Positions 1 through 11,421 of a stretch of DNA of 64,000 nt are shown in pieces (positions within the stretch are counted from its first letter, which is position 1; each line of letters starts with the position of its first letter). The position numbers were made by a program, and so were the translations under genes. The DNA is taken from the NCBI GenBank assembly GCA_003833135.1, contig QZLH01000031.1:119119-183118 (forward strand). The letters are read 5' to 3'. The notes under the pieces are model-generated. The model did not search any database and was not told the origin of the DNA. It was given only the letters and a program-made list of their open reading frames with translations. Origin of the DNA: Oehlia diaphana. Lineage: Eukaryota > Glomeromycota > Glomeromycetes > Glomerales > Glomeraceae.

Positions 1-2729
1 AAATTATAAATAAATTTGGCGATGATGATGATTGTTTTTTTTTTTTTAAAAAAAAAATAAAATAAAATAAAATAAAAAAAATATAATAATAATAACAATA
101 TATTTTTATCTTTAGAATAAAAAAAAAATATATTGTAAATATAAAATAAAATAAAAGAGTAAGGAACGTACAATACTAAAAAAAAAGGAAAATGATATTC
201 CGCAATGGAATTATAAACATGAAGAAGAGAAAAAATTCTGTTTGGTTTCAAACCTTAAACCAAAATTCCAAGAAGTTATGTTTAACAAGGGGAACACAAG
301 ATTAACGAATAAGGAGAATTTGTTTGGAAGTTGTTGTTCCGCGTTCGTTCCAAGATCTGCAGCCGTCAAAAAAATTTTTTTTTTTTTTCTTAAAAAAAAA
401 AAAATCAAATAATTTTGGTAATAAAAGTAAATAAACACAAAGTATTTATTTCAAATTTTTATTTATTATAAACTGAAATATAACCCGAGCATACAACTTG
501 ATTGAAAACCGGGCAGTGATGCGTGTGAAATCTCTTTTTTTAATAATATCAATATATATCAATCAAACATATATATATATAAAATCGTTTACTATTCAAG
601 ACTAGATTCAGATGCGAATCGTGTGATTTCGAAATCAAATTAAATTCAAATAATCGAATAGAAGAATTTTAATTATGATATCCTTATGATAAAATTCAAC
701 TTTTCATACTAGACCGGAAGTTTTTTAAACTTGTGGCTTTTCTTTTTAATTTTACCATTAAAAGTCAAAAAATATAGGGAAAGAGTAAGAGAAAGGGAAA
801 GAAAATTCTTCACCTTATTTCTTTCTAAAAAAAAGAAAAGAAATTCTTTAGATATTAGATTTAACGAAAGATTTTTTTTTTTTTTTAGATAAAAAATTCC
901 GAGATGATTTTTTTTTTTTTACTTTATTTGTTTATTTGTTTACAATCCCGCTTTTTCCCTTTTTTTTTTGTTGGGGGATAAGAATAAAGATTATTGAAGA
1001 AGAAAAAAAAAAAAAAAAAGGCTACGCCACAAATAAATATTCGAATATTAATGGTGATATACTTTGATATACTTACTACAGTAAGTTTAAAAATTCGGAA
1101 CTTTCGGAAAGTATGTTAAATTAATATAATTTTATATTTTTAGTTTAATATAAAGAATAATAAAATTTATTGCAGATTGATGGACTTTATTGGTAAAAAA
1201 TGATGGGACCCGTATGCAAATTAATACAATTGGTACGATTTCCTCTCTGCAAAAAAAAACGCGATTAAATACCCTAAATACTTTAAATTTTCGTAAAAAA
1301 AAAAAAGCACATTTTTTTTCATGTACATGCGGACTAGGCTAATTTACATATTATATTAGAACCGGAGTTTGAAAGATGATGGCATCTAATAAAAATACTA
1401 ACCTAAAAATTTATCATACTATAACCTTTTAAAGAAACCATGCTGTAAATGCTGTAAATGAGTACATAATTTACATTAACATACATTGCTTAGGGATATT
1501 AATATGATTATATATAGTAAAGTTTATGTAAAGTTTATAATAATAATAAGTTTATAATAAGTTTGTATGTACCAATTAACTGCCAAAATAGAATCAATGT
1601 ACGCCCAAAAGCAAACTATGAAATCAAGTAACATGCACGACCACAATCTGGTTACACAATTGGTCTGGAGTTGAGATGAATTTTTTTTACGTGGCAAATA
1701 CGTTTTTAACATCATAATCATCATAATACTTTCTTTTAACGCACGGTTGCGGTTTAGTAGACATTTGTTTGTTACCACATGTTTAATTTTAAAGAAGGAT
1801 TCAATTAATCTAAAAACAGATTTATAAAGTATATATTTAAGGGAATTCTTGAAAGGGGAAATTTTATAAATAAAAAAACGGGAAATTTTTGTATTTGTCG
1901 TGGAGGAAAAAAAATAGAAAAAAAATTCTTTGAAAAGAATTTGTAACTCCAAAATATTTAAAGTTTTCTTTTGATAAACTAAAAAGTCATTATAAGAATT
2001 ATTTATTATTATTATTATATTTCCAAACAGGAGTTTATGACTTCATGTTCTCCAGAATCTTTGTTATCTAAAATATCTGAAACAAAAAAAAAAAAAAAAT
2101 GATTATTTAAATAATTACAAGGTCACAATGAATAAAATCAATTCTAAAGAAAGAAATTTCCCTAAACCCATTGTAAAAAAAAATGTATGATCGACAAAAA
2201 AACGAGAATATCTAAAAATTCCATTATTTACATATACATATTACTTACATATATTACATATATTACATATATTACATTGTTATAATTAACTTTTTTTACT
2301 GATTGATAAGGATATATTAATTTGTCAAAAACCTGTTTGTTAAAATCTATTAATAAATAATGTAATTTGCTGCGCCTTATTTTAACCAATTTATTTATGT
2401 TATATATAAAAATGGTCAAATTTCCCAGAAATCTCTTTAGTTAAAAAGATTATCCAAAAACTAAATCTTAAATTACATTACACAATTATTAAATTTAATT
2501 TTTTTTTTTTTTTTTTAAAAAAAAAATAATCTGGGAATTTCCTCTGAAAAATAATTAATTATTAATCATAGTAATAATTATTAAAATTTGTCATCGTTAA
2601 AAAATCGACGTAACTCGCGTTTGTAATTATGATATTTGTGTGGGAATTCTTTTTAAATTGTATGAATAATTTATTTGTAATCTATACTTTTAAAAAAGAT
2701 TTATACCAGATTTTGACATTCAAGAAAAA
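1..2729. other. AT-rich spacer without a recognised gene
   Basis: No open frame here resembles a known protein. The stretch holds several T-run/A-run junctions (about 38-58, 365-403 and 2497-2526), (TA) and (AATA) simple repeats, and a tandem near-10-bp repeat of the form ttacatata at about 2245-2278. A more GC-balanced piece at 200-360 carries only a chance-looking frame. The last few hundred bases are presumably the promoter of the glutathione transferase gene that follows. Confidence 0.6.
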
Positions 2730-3717
2730 ATGTATAAAATGATCAAGAATTTTAGTTTGGAAACTTTCAGGTCATCAAATAATTGGAAATTAAACATAAT
2801 AAATTTGCAAAGAAATTTTTATTTCTCAAAGATGTCCGTTGATATTCAAGCTTATCTTTGGCCTACTCCAAATGGTAAGATAATATATAAATAATTTATT
2901 TATTTATTTATTTATTTATTTCAAATCATATTAAATTATAATTATCCTATTTTTTCCCCATAAGGCAAGAAAATTTATGTAGTACTTGAAGAACTTAATA
3001 TCCCTTATGATGTTCGTTTAATCAATATTGGTAAAAATGAACAATTCGCTCCAGAATTCTTAAAAATTTCTCCAAATAATAAAATTCCTGCTATAGTTGA
3101 TCAAAATCCTCCAAAAGAATTTGGTGATAGTCCTATTTCTATATTTGAAAGTGCTGCAATTCTTCAATATTTAGCAGATTATAAGAAAGGTGAAGGTGCT
3201 CCAGATTTATATCCAAAAAATCCTCGTGAGAGAGTTAAAGTTAATGAATGGTTGTATTGGCAAATTGGCGGACTTGGACCTATGATGGGACAATCAAGTC
3301 ATTTCTCTTCTACAAACATTGATTATGCTAAAGAACGGTAAGAGTTATTTAAGAGTTATTTATAAAAATGATTAAATATGATTTAATTAATTTATTATTA
3401 TTAAAAAGTTATTCGAAAGAAGTTGATCGATTACTTGGAGTTATGAATAAACGTCTTGGAGAATACAATTATCTTGCTGGTGATAATTATACAATTGGTT
3501 AGTATATAATTTGTTAAAACTAAATTTGTAAACTAAATTCGTAAACTAAATTCGTAAATTAAATTCTTCAACAGCTGATATCGCATCATACACTTGGATA
3601 TTATACAATGACAAGGTAAAAGCAGAAGATACACCTTATCCAAATATAAAGGCATGGTTTGATCGTATTTCTGAGAGACCAGCTGTTAAGAGAGCAGCTG
3701 AAAAAGCAAAATTATAA
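2730..3717 (+). CDS. Glutathione S-transferase, Ure2/YfcG-YghU (Nu-class) type, possible mitochondrial presequence
   Basis: Four exons, 2730-2874, 2965-3337, 3409-3497 and 3575-3717, with GT-AG introns and matching phases, give 249 aa. The thioredoxin-fold N-terminal domain follows the internal Met at 2832 (residue 35): TPNGKKIYVVLEELNIPY, then a cis-Pro segment around NKIPAIVD, then FESAAILQYLADY, the usual glutathione-contact ES pair. An all-helical C-terminal domain follows (ERVKVNEWLYWQ, then YTIADIASYTW). This pattern fits the Nu-class/Ure2-like branch, which acts as disulfide reductase or peroxidase. Two in-frame Mets (2730, 2739) precede the domain by about 34 residues. That extension has six Lys/Arg and one Glu and could be a mitochondrial signal; starting at 2832 would give a cytosolic form. 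Family assignment is firm, exact substrate unknown. Confidence 0.9.
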
Positions 3718-5686
3718 AAGTGCACCTTAAGAATAATTGTAAACGAAAGTTCAAAGCAAGGATTTGTGTTATGTTTTATGATCATAACAATAAAATGAAT
3801 AAATATTATCATTTGAAACTTACAATAAATATAATCAAAAGCTATAAATAACATATAATACTTTATTTAATTAAAATTATAAAAGAGTAAAAGATATTGT
3901 ACATAAAACATGATATCATCATTATTTGATTCACGTGATATAACGATATATATTTACCGGAATAATATAATACCCGAAGAATTTGTGCGCCGTCTTGATA
4001 ACGAGCTAAAACATAGAAGTGTAATGTGCGGCTGATATGTCTGATAATAATATCGTAAATATCGTAAATATCGTATGTATCATACGCCAAAATAAAAACA
4101 ATATATAATATATCTATTGTTAAAATTTCCTTTTTTTAAGCATATAAACTCAAAAAAGGTTCCATTGTTTCATATTTCATAATTCATTACCTAATTTAGG
4201 ATGAAAAATTTTCTTGTTTCCTTCTTTTCGAATATTCAAATTAATTGTCAGTTAAATATAGGAAATTGACAGTTAGTTACAAAATTATTTGCTATAATTA
4301 GAACCAATGATCGTAAATTTTTATTGGTTAAAATGATTTTCTCTTGTAATCCAAAAAAAGAAGATACTATCAATTGAGACGAAGGTTCGGGTTCCGCGAA
4401 ATTTTCAATTACCGATTTTCCGGAATTATCGTTATTTAATTAAAGTTAGAAGCATTTCTTTCTTTAAAAAAAAAAGAATTAACAAAAATATCGCATCAAT
4501 AATAAATTTTTGTTAATGTCGTGATACTACTTTAAGAGATCATTTCCTAATAATAAAAATGTCTGTCATTTTTTAGGAAGACTCTTTGTTGAAAGATTCT
4601 CGGAAAAATCCGCGGATCAAAATTAAATTAAACGTACATAATAATGTATTTTATGTCAAATTTCCTCATATCGATTGTTCTTTTTGAAACATTACGAAAC
4701 ATGGTTCATAATAATTAATTAGGTATAACAAAATAACAATAATTATGATAATTAAATTATAATATATAAACAATACCTTAAAATAAAACAACCCCCAACA
4801 TAAGTACAGTATATTCGAAAATGGTAGTACATGTACATAACAAGTCTCAATATATACATAATAAGTATTAAAGACCTCTTTTTTTTTTGTTAACTCATTA
4901 TAATATTACAGGGATTCAAATATTGCCAAAATAAATAACATCAATTATCCTATTTTTTCTATTTAAATGACGGAAAGTAAAATTATTTTTTTTTTTTTCT
5001 TCCGACAAAGAAAAAGAAATTTTCCAAAGTCAATATTATTAATAAATTAGTTCGGAAGATAATTTTGCTCCTTTTATTAAACTTCTTTGTTCGTCTTTGT
5101 CTTCATTATTTTGTCCAATCAGCTCTCTTAAAAATTTGAAACAAAGAAAAAACATAATTTCAAATTTTGTAAGCAAAAATAAAAGTAATTGGTTCGTTAT
5201 CAATGATAATAACTTGAAAAAAAAATTTTTCTTAATTTTTTAAAAAAAAAAAAATAAAATAAAAAAAAATTATAAAATATATATAAGTAAAATTTCCCTT
5301 TCCTCCAACCCCCTTTCTAAAAAAGAAACATTTCTTTATTTTATATTAACATAAAAAGTGTTAAAAAGGTGTTAAAAAAAGTGTATAATCTGGATTATCA
5401 TTTTTTTATATACTTTTTATTTTAATTTTTTTTAATTTTTATTTTATTTACCATTTATTTTACATAATCATTTTTTCTAATTTGTGAGTAACATTTATCC
5501 GAAATTTTGTAAATTTTTTTGTACTCACGTAAATAGATCTTCTTTAGTAAATATTATTTATAAAAGAAACAAAAATAAAAATATACGTTAAAAATTCAAT
5601 TCATCCTTTTTTCCCCCTCATCTTCCCTTCCCTTTCCTTTCCTTTCCTTTCCTTTCCTTAAAAAAAAAACAAATTAAGATTAAAAA
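3718..5686. other. Intergenic spacer with CCTTT microsatellite
   Basis: No gene is supported. Seen here are a short tandem of aatatcgta-type units near 4056-4080, a CACGTG hexamer near 3933, homopolymer tracts near 4985 and 5222-5255, and a pyrimidine-rich run ending in about five CCTTT units at 5626-5659. The pyrimidine run lies directly upstream of the next start codon, where fungal core promoters often carry CT-rich tracts. Confidence 0.5.
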
Positions 5687-7087
5687 ATGGGGAATAAATC
5701 CTTTCAATCCCCTTCACGTTCATTATTATTACAATTATTTATTCCTCCATTAATCATTTTTTTAATGTATCAATATATATATTCGGGACCATTCTATCCC
5801 TTATCATGTCAATTATTCAGTTTAAATTGTCCAAAAGCAAGTGATACGCTCACAGGATTTGTTGATCCTGAATTTTCAGAGATAAAAAATATTTTTAGAA
5901 AAAATATTGAAAGTGGATCAGAAATTGGAGCAAGCGTTACAATTTATTATAATGATAAGATTATAGCAGATTTATCTGGTGGAATTGCAGATTGGAATAC
6001 TGGTAAATTATATGATAAAAATACTTTACAATTAGTATTTAGTAGTACTAAAGTATTAACCAGTTTAGTAGTTGCTAAATTTGTTGAAAAAGGAATTCTT
6101 GATTATGATGAAAAAATTTCTACTTATTGGCCAGAATTTGCTCAAGGAAATAAAGAAAATGTTACTTTAAGTCATTTAATGACTCATAGTGCTGGTGTTG
6201 GTTGGTTTGATAATTATTTAACAAAAATAGATGACCTTTCGGATTTGGATTCTTTCTCGAAAATTCTTGAATCTCAACCTCATAATTTTGGTGGTGTTCC
6301 TAAAAGATCTTATCATGCATGTACAAGAGGTTATTATTTAAATGAAATTATACGTCGTGTAGATTCAAATCATCGTACTATTGGACAAATCGTACGAGAG
6401 GAAATTATGCCAACTTATGATATTGAATTTTATTATTCTACACCTGAAGATATTTATAATTCAAGAGTTGCTCAAATTTATTCTTATCCTATACCAAGAC
6501 TTTTACCCAAATTATTTTTACCTGAATGGTTAATTATTAATCCTGTACATCATATGTTCCATAAAATGGTTGATCCAAATACTCCAACTTATAAAACTTT
6601 GGTATCTTCATGTCCTAATCAAGCACAACCAAAAGATTGGAATGCAATAGATATGCTTAAAGTAGAAGGTCCTTCTTATAGTGGTATAACAAATTCACGT
6701 AGTATGGCAAAATTAGCTGCTATAATGGCAAATAATGGTAAACCTCTTCCTGAAAATGAAGGTGTTGAACCTATACTTTTAAATAATGATACTTTGAAAA
6801 AATTTCTTGAAGAGGTTCCATCAGAATCTGATATTTCTATATTAGAAGATATTACCATGTCTAAGGGTGGAATTGGTATTTTCCGTCTCAAGGGTATTGA
6901 TGATTATGAATTTTTAGGTTGGGGTGGTTCAGGTGGTAGTTTATTTTTATGGAATGTAGAATTAAAAATTGGTTTCGCTTATTGTATGAATGCTTTTCAT
7001 ACCGCTCTCTTAGGTGATGAAAGAAGTTTAGCTATGTTAAAAGAAACTGTTAATACTGTTTTACGTTTAAAAAATATTAAAGAGTAA
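5687..7087 (+). CDS. Membrane-anchored serine beta-lactamase-like / EstB-type hydrolase
   Basis: Single-exon gene of 466 aa. Residues about 13-32 (LLLQLFIPPLIIFLMYQY) form one hydrophobic segment, probably a signal anchor, so the catalytic part may face a lumen or the outside. The beta-lactamase/transpeptidase fold is shown by the S-x-x-K motif at S119-S-T-K122, the family signature LSHLMTHSAG near 161-170, and the second catalytic site Y209-H-A in the usual YHA form of EstB-like esterases. The third motif (KTG or HxG in true beta-lactamases) is replaced by a glycine-rich GWGGSGGS. These proteins usually hydrolyse esters or amides; antibiotic resistance is not implied. The start fits the open frame and an A-rich leader. 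No intron is needed, unlike most neighbours. Substrate unknown. Confidence 0.85.
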   Translation: MGNKSFQSPSRSLLLQLFIPPLIIFLMYQYIYSGPFYPLSCQLFSLNCPKASDTLTGFVDPEFSEIKNIFRKNIESGSEIGASVTIYYNDKIIADLSGGIADWNTGKLYDKNTLQLVFSSTKVLTSLVVAKFVEKGILDYDEKISTYWPEFAQGNKENVTLSHLMTHSAGVGWFDNYLTKIDDLSDLDSFSKILESQPHNFGGVPKRSYHACTRGYYLNEIIRRVDSNHRTIGQIVREEIMPTYDIEFYYSTPEDIYNSRVAQIYSYPIPRLLPKLFLPEWLIINPVHHMFHKMVDPNTPTYKTLVSSCPNQAQPKDWNAIDMLKVEGPSYSGITNSRSMAKLAAIMANNGKPLPENEGVEPILLNNDTLKKFLEEVPSESDISILEDITMSKGGIGIFRLKGIDDYEFLGWGGSGGSLFLWNVELKIGFAYCMNAFHTALLGDERSLAMLKETVNTVLRLKNIKE

Positions 7088-8247
7088 TGACGCGTATTTT
7101 TTTTAAATAATTTAATATGCATAGATTAATAATATACATATACCGTATATATATATATATGTATATATATATATTTTTTACATAAAGTATATATGATATA
7201 CATTTTTGCATTTGCATTTGTATAATATTTGCACATTCCTTTTTCTTTCTTCTTCAACTTCATCCAAAAAAAAACGCGTCATAATTTTTTTTCCATGATA
7301 TTGATGATATTGTATATTGATATTATAGTTCATTCATATGATTGAAATTTAATTATGTTAAAATTGATAATTTCTATATTTGTTATAATTAAATAAAGTT
7401 CATACTTCATGATTGGTAAAAAATTTAAATTTTGTTTACAAATTTACATTTTCCGCCAAAATGTGAGATCCTTATTAATTATTTGATTTTATAATTGGTT
7501 TGAAAATAGTTGCGGCTAGTGCCACAGCAGATTGATTACCATTGGCCATTGACGGATTGGCCAATATAAATAATAAATCAGAATTTGTGTATTGTTTGTT
7601 AGTAATTATAATTTAATAATTTATTTTTTTCATTTAATTTCATCTAGATGTTGTAATTCTTTCGTAAAATCTAAATTTCATTTTTTTTTTTTTAACAACT
7701 CGCGTAAACGCATTTCTTTTATTATGTAAAGTGCGATTTTGATACAAATTACAAAAAAATTAAACAAAAAGAAATACATTGAAATTGAAGGGTGCGAGCA
7801 CCAACAAGCCCCAACAATCTCTCCATACCGGGCGCTTCGGTCTACCGCTCGGTCAATCTAAATTTCATTTAAAAACGGCAATGTTCAAATTGTAAAAAAA
7901 AGGCATATTAGCATATTATTTGAAATTTGTATTTATTCCGTATTAATAAGATCTTTTGATTCTTCGTAACACTGTATCACTAAAAGATCAATAAAAAAGT
8001 CACCGGTGCATATCTTTTTTTTCGATATACATACGTTGTAGTCATGTTTCATTCTTACCTTTTTTAGAAATTTGGATAATATTTTCGTCATCTCGTGAAA
8101 TGTTGCTGAGTCAGGGAAATCAGCAATTCGCATCACGAGAACATGCCAATCCATCGAAAATTTTTTTTTTAAAAAAAAATATAAGCATCAAACTTTGAAT
8201 ATTCTCTGCGCGGTACTTCTTAAACGACTTTTAAAATAACTACCACC
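7088..8247. other. Intergenic spacer carrying a SINE-like insertion
   Basis: A (TA)n microsatellite lies near 7146-7176. The central part is interrupted by the SINE-like insertion annotated separately. A T9/A9 junction sits at 8161-8179. The last 70 bases form the leader of the first acyl-CoA dehydrogenase copy and end in an accacc context before the ATG. No protein gene is supported. Confidence 0.5.
7668..7870 (-). mobile_element. SINE-like retroposon flanked by a 16-bp target-site duplication
   Basis: The 16-mer aatctaaatttcattt occurs perfectly at 7668-7683 and again at 7855-7870. Between them are about 171 bp that read, on the minus strand, as a compact GC-rich head (7854 down to about 7790), an unrelated body, and a terminal A-run (the T-run at about 7681-7693 on the plus strand) abutting the duplication. 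The head has an A-box-like stretch TGACCGAGCGG and, about 50 nt on, a B-box-like GGTGCTCGCACC, as in tRNA-derived pol III promoters. A poly(A) end plus a direct target duplication is the signature of LINE-mediated retroposition. The head does not fold as a full tRNA. No second copy was seen in this window. Confidence 0.65.
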
Positions 8248-10175
8248 ATGTCTAAACGTATAACTGCCGACGAAGTTGCTCAACATAATACTGAAGGTTC
8301 CATTTGGATCGTTGTTCATGACAAAGTATTCGATGTAACAAACTTTTTAAATGAACACCCCGGTGGAAAAAAAGTTTTATTAAAGGTTGCTGGTACAGAT
8401 GCAACTAAACAATTTGATAATTTTCATAATTTGAGTATTTTGGAAAAATATACACAATTACAAATTGGTGAAGTTGGTTCTTCTCAAGAGGAAGCTTCAA
8501 ATGAAGCTGCCTCAGGTGAAGGTCCATTTGGTGACCTCGTACCTTTCGGTGATCCTTACTGGTATCAAGACTTCTACTCTCCATATTATAATGATTCTCA
8601 TCGTCGTGTAAGAGCTGCTGTACGTAAATTTGTTGAAGCAGAAATTATGCCTTATGCTTATGAATGGGATGAAGCTAAAAAGATTCCACAAGAACTTTTT
8701 ATAAAAGCCGGTAAAGCCGGTATCTTACCAGGTGTTTGTGGTGCACCTTGGGCTACAAAGTGGGTATAATCATATAATGAGGATCAACATGTCTCTCATT
8801 CATCACGTGTTTAACATGAATTCGGTTCAATTCATTAATTAATTTATCCTCATTTTTTTTCATTTAATTAGTTATACTGATATTAAACCTATTGGTGGAG
8901 TAAAACCAGAAGATTTTGATCATTTTCATGAATTTATCATTAGTGATGAATTAGCTCGTTGTGGATCCGGTGGAGTCTTATGGGGTTTGACTGGTGGTAA
9001 GTGTTTAATAACATGTTCGTTCGTTATTTTATTCATTATTTTTATTTTATAAATAATAATTAAAATTTTTTTTCTAATTTATACAAGGTTTGGGTATTGG
9101 GCTTCCACCAATTCTTAAATTTGGTTCAGAGGAATTAAAGAAAAGAGTTGCTCCAGGATGTCTTAATGGAACAAAAAATATTTGTCTTGCTATCACAGAA
9201 CCATATGCTGGATCTGATGTTGCAAATCTTAAAACAGAAGCCAAACTTTCTGATGATGGGCAATATTATATTGTTAATGGTGAAAAGAAATGGATTACTA
9301 ATGGTGTTTTTGCCGATTATTTCACTGTTGCTGTTCGTACTGGAGGTCCTGGTATGGGTGGTGTTTCCCTTTTACTGATTGAGAGAGATATGCCTGGTGT
9401 AAAGACTCGTCAAATGTTATGTTCTGGTGTATGGGCTTCAGGTACTTCTTACATCACATTTGAAGATGTAAAAGTGCCAAGATCTAATCTTATCGGTAAA
9501 GAGAATGGAGGTTTCAAGGTAAATAGTTGAAAAAAATTAATTTTTAATATGATCTTTATATTATAACATATTTATTTATTCATTTATTTAATTTCTTTTT
9601 AGTGTATTATGCATAATTTCAATCATGAACGTATGGGTATTGTAATTCAAGCAACCCGTTTCGCTCGTGTTTGTTATGAAGAAGCCATGAAATATGCTCA
9701 TAAACGTAAGACATTTGGTAAAAAACTTGTTGAACACGATGTTATTCGTAACAAACTTGCCCATATGGCACGTCAAATTGAAGCTACACATGCATGGATG
9801 GAGTCATTAATTTATCAAACAAATCACATGTCTGGAACTGAAGCTATGACAAGACTTGGTGGACCAATTGCTTTATTAAAAGCACAATCAACGCAAACCT
9901 TTGAATATTGTGCTCGTGAAGCTTCACAAATCTTTGGTGGTTTGGCTTATTCACGTGGAGGGTAAGTCATCAACGTTGCTTTTTTTTTTTAACGTAATTT
10001 GACTCTAATTTGATCAAAATTTCTTATATAATATTACAGTCAAGGTGAAAAAGTTGAACGTTTATATCGTGAAGTACGCGCTTATGCTATTCCTGGTGGT
10101 TCAGAAGAAATTATGCTTGATCTTGGTATTAGACAATCTCTTAAAGTTGCACAATTCTATGGTGCTAAACTTTAG
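8248..10175 (+). CDS. Cytochrome b5-acyl-CoA dehydrogenase fusion, peroxisomal, copy 1
   Basis: Exons 8248-8759, 8872-8996, 9088-9518, 9603-9961 and 10040-10175 give 520 aa. Residues 1-80 are a cytochrome b5 domain with haem ligands H37 (in NEHPGGKK) and H60 (in FDNFHN). From about residue 110 comes a complete acyl-CoA dehydrogenase: PWA, ITEPYAGSDVA for FAD/substrate, KKWITNG, and C-terminal RKTFGKKL and QIFGGLAYSRGG. The MCAD-type catalytic Glu site (YEGT) is PGGS here. Glu365 in FNHER matches the helix-G base of long-chain and isovaleryl-CoA dehydrogenases. The last residues GAKL* form a PTS1-like peroxisomal signal. Intron 1 uses donor GTGGGT, chosen because it is the only phase that keeps the frame in all three copies. 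It oxidises acyl-CoA to enoyl-CoA; the b5 domain may pass electrons on. Chain-length preference is not visible. Confidence 0.92.
8804..8809. promoter_or_regulatory. CACGTG hexamer in intron 1 of copy 1
   Basis: A perfect CACGTG palindrome lies in the first intron and recurs at 11985-11990 and 15239-15244 in intron 1 of the other two copies, although the surrounding intron sequence has changed. CACGTG is the core of bHLH (Cbf1-like) binding sites in fungi. Retention in three diverged introns suggests, but does not show, a regulatory role. Confidence 0.35.
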
Positions 10176-11421
10176 GTTATTAAATTAACGTTTTTGAATT
10201 AATAACGAATAATCAATTATAACGAGCCAATTTTTAATTGTTAAATAATTTATGTAGAATTAAATTATTAATTATGTATTTAAATAGAGGCTCAACTTTT
10301 TATATGTATATTTTTTTTTTTTTAGTTAAGAAACAATCATGAATTTGGCAATGAAAAACCAAAGAATACGCTAAAAATTATTCAAAGATCTAATAATAAT
10401 ACTTGTTATTATAATATCACAAATTAAGAATAATAAATTATTTCCTTTTTAGAATGGGTTGTGTTACCTTATTGTTTGTCTGAATTTTTAATTTTATCCT
10501 GCAGATCATTATTAATATATGGGTAATCAAAAACCATCCCTTTCATTTCTTCCAAACAAGATAATTTAAACAAGAAAATTTATAACTTCCGTCTTTCGCA
10601 CTATAAATCTTCAGTAAAAGTGGTATAGAGATCAACCATTTCAACATCTTAATTATTAACCAAATTTCATTGAGGGAAGTGCTCGAGAATGTCCCTAAAT
10701 CAATTAATTCATATTCCAAAATAAATTTATTGTTAAATATAAAAAATAACATTTTCACAAGACTTCCAAATTAGACTTGAACAATTACCTGTTGGTGTCA
10801 CAATATATGCCAAATCCATTATATAGTGAGAGAAGTAAACATGAATAAGGACGTTGGTTTATTGAATAATCTGATTGGCTAAAAATATCAAGTGTAATGA
10901 TCAGTCAACAAAATCATGGAAACTACTGGTAAAATGGTAAATTTTCTGCGGTGTTTTAATGATGACAAATATGACAAATAAAATTTCAATAAACGGACGG
11001 GTCGTGTGAATATTTACAATGACCATGTGATGATGACCTTATTTAATATATTAATTAATGGCTAATGAGTGATCTGATTGGTCAAAAAAAAAAATCATTC
11101 CTATCAATGGAATATTTAATAAATCCGAAATGAATCTTTTCTTGGTGACAATTATCAATTAGCCGTATAACAAAAATGAACTCTCAACAAGAAAAATTAT
11201 AAATAAATATTAGAGAATTTAATACAAATATATATTGCTTTTAACTTTTACTCAAGTTGCTTAAAATTTTATGTCAAAACTATCAAGAAAGCATTCTCGA
11301 GCTTATTGATCTTCACGTACAATAATATATTTATTACGATCTGATTCAGACCAACCAATCATCTTTCTAGAGATCATCAATTTTTTCAACCGTAAAAACA
11401 GAACTTTTTTAAACAATTATC
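10176..11421. repeat. Duplicated spacer between acyl-CoA dehydrogenase copies 1 and 2
   Basis: Large parts match the spacer 13357-14677. These include the region just after the stop, the motif ggtcgtgtgaatatt (about 11000 and 14127), the motif gatctgattggtc near 11070, and gaccaaccaatcatctt with agagatcatcaatttttt just before the start (about 11349 and 14578). The spacer is therefore part of a roughly 3.2-kb tandem duplication unit (starts 8248, 11422, 14678). The segment 10520-10752 is in opposite orientation in the other spacer. No gene is supported inside it. Confidence 0.75.

Noticed and set aside
211..438. 75-codon minus-strand frame
   Set aside because: It runs through a homopolymer, has no motif, and has no flanking gene structure.
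7790..7860. Possible functional tRNA gene on the minus strand
   Set aside because: The A-box-like and B-box-like parts are present, but the T arm has almost no loop and no acceptor stem pairs. A SINE head fits better.
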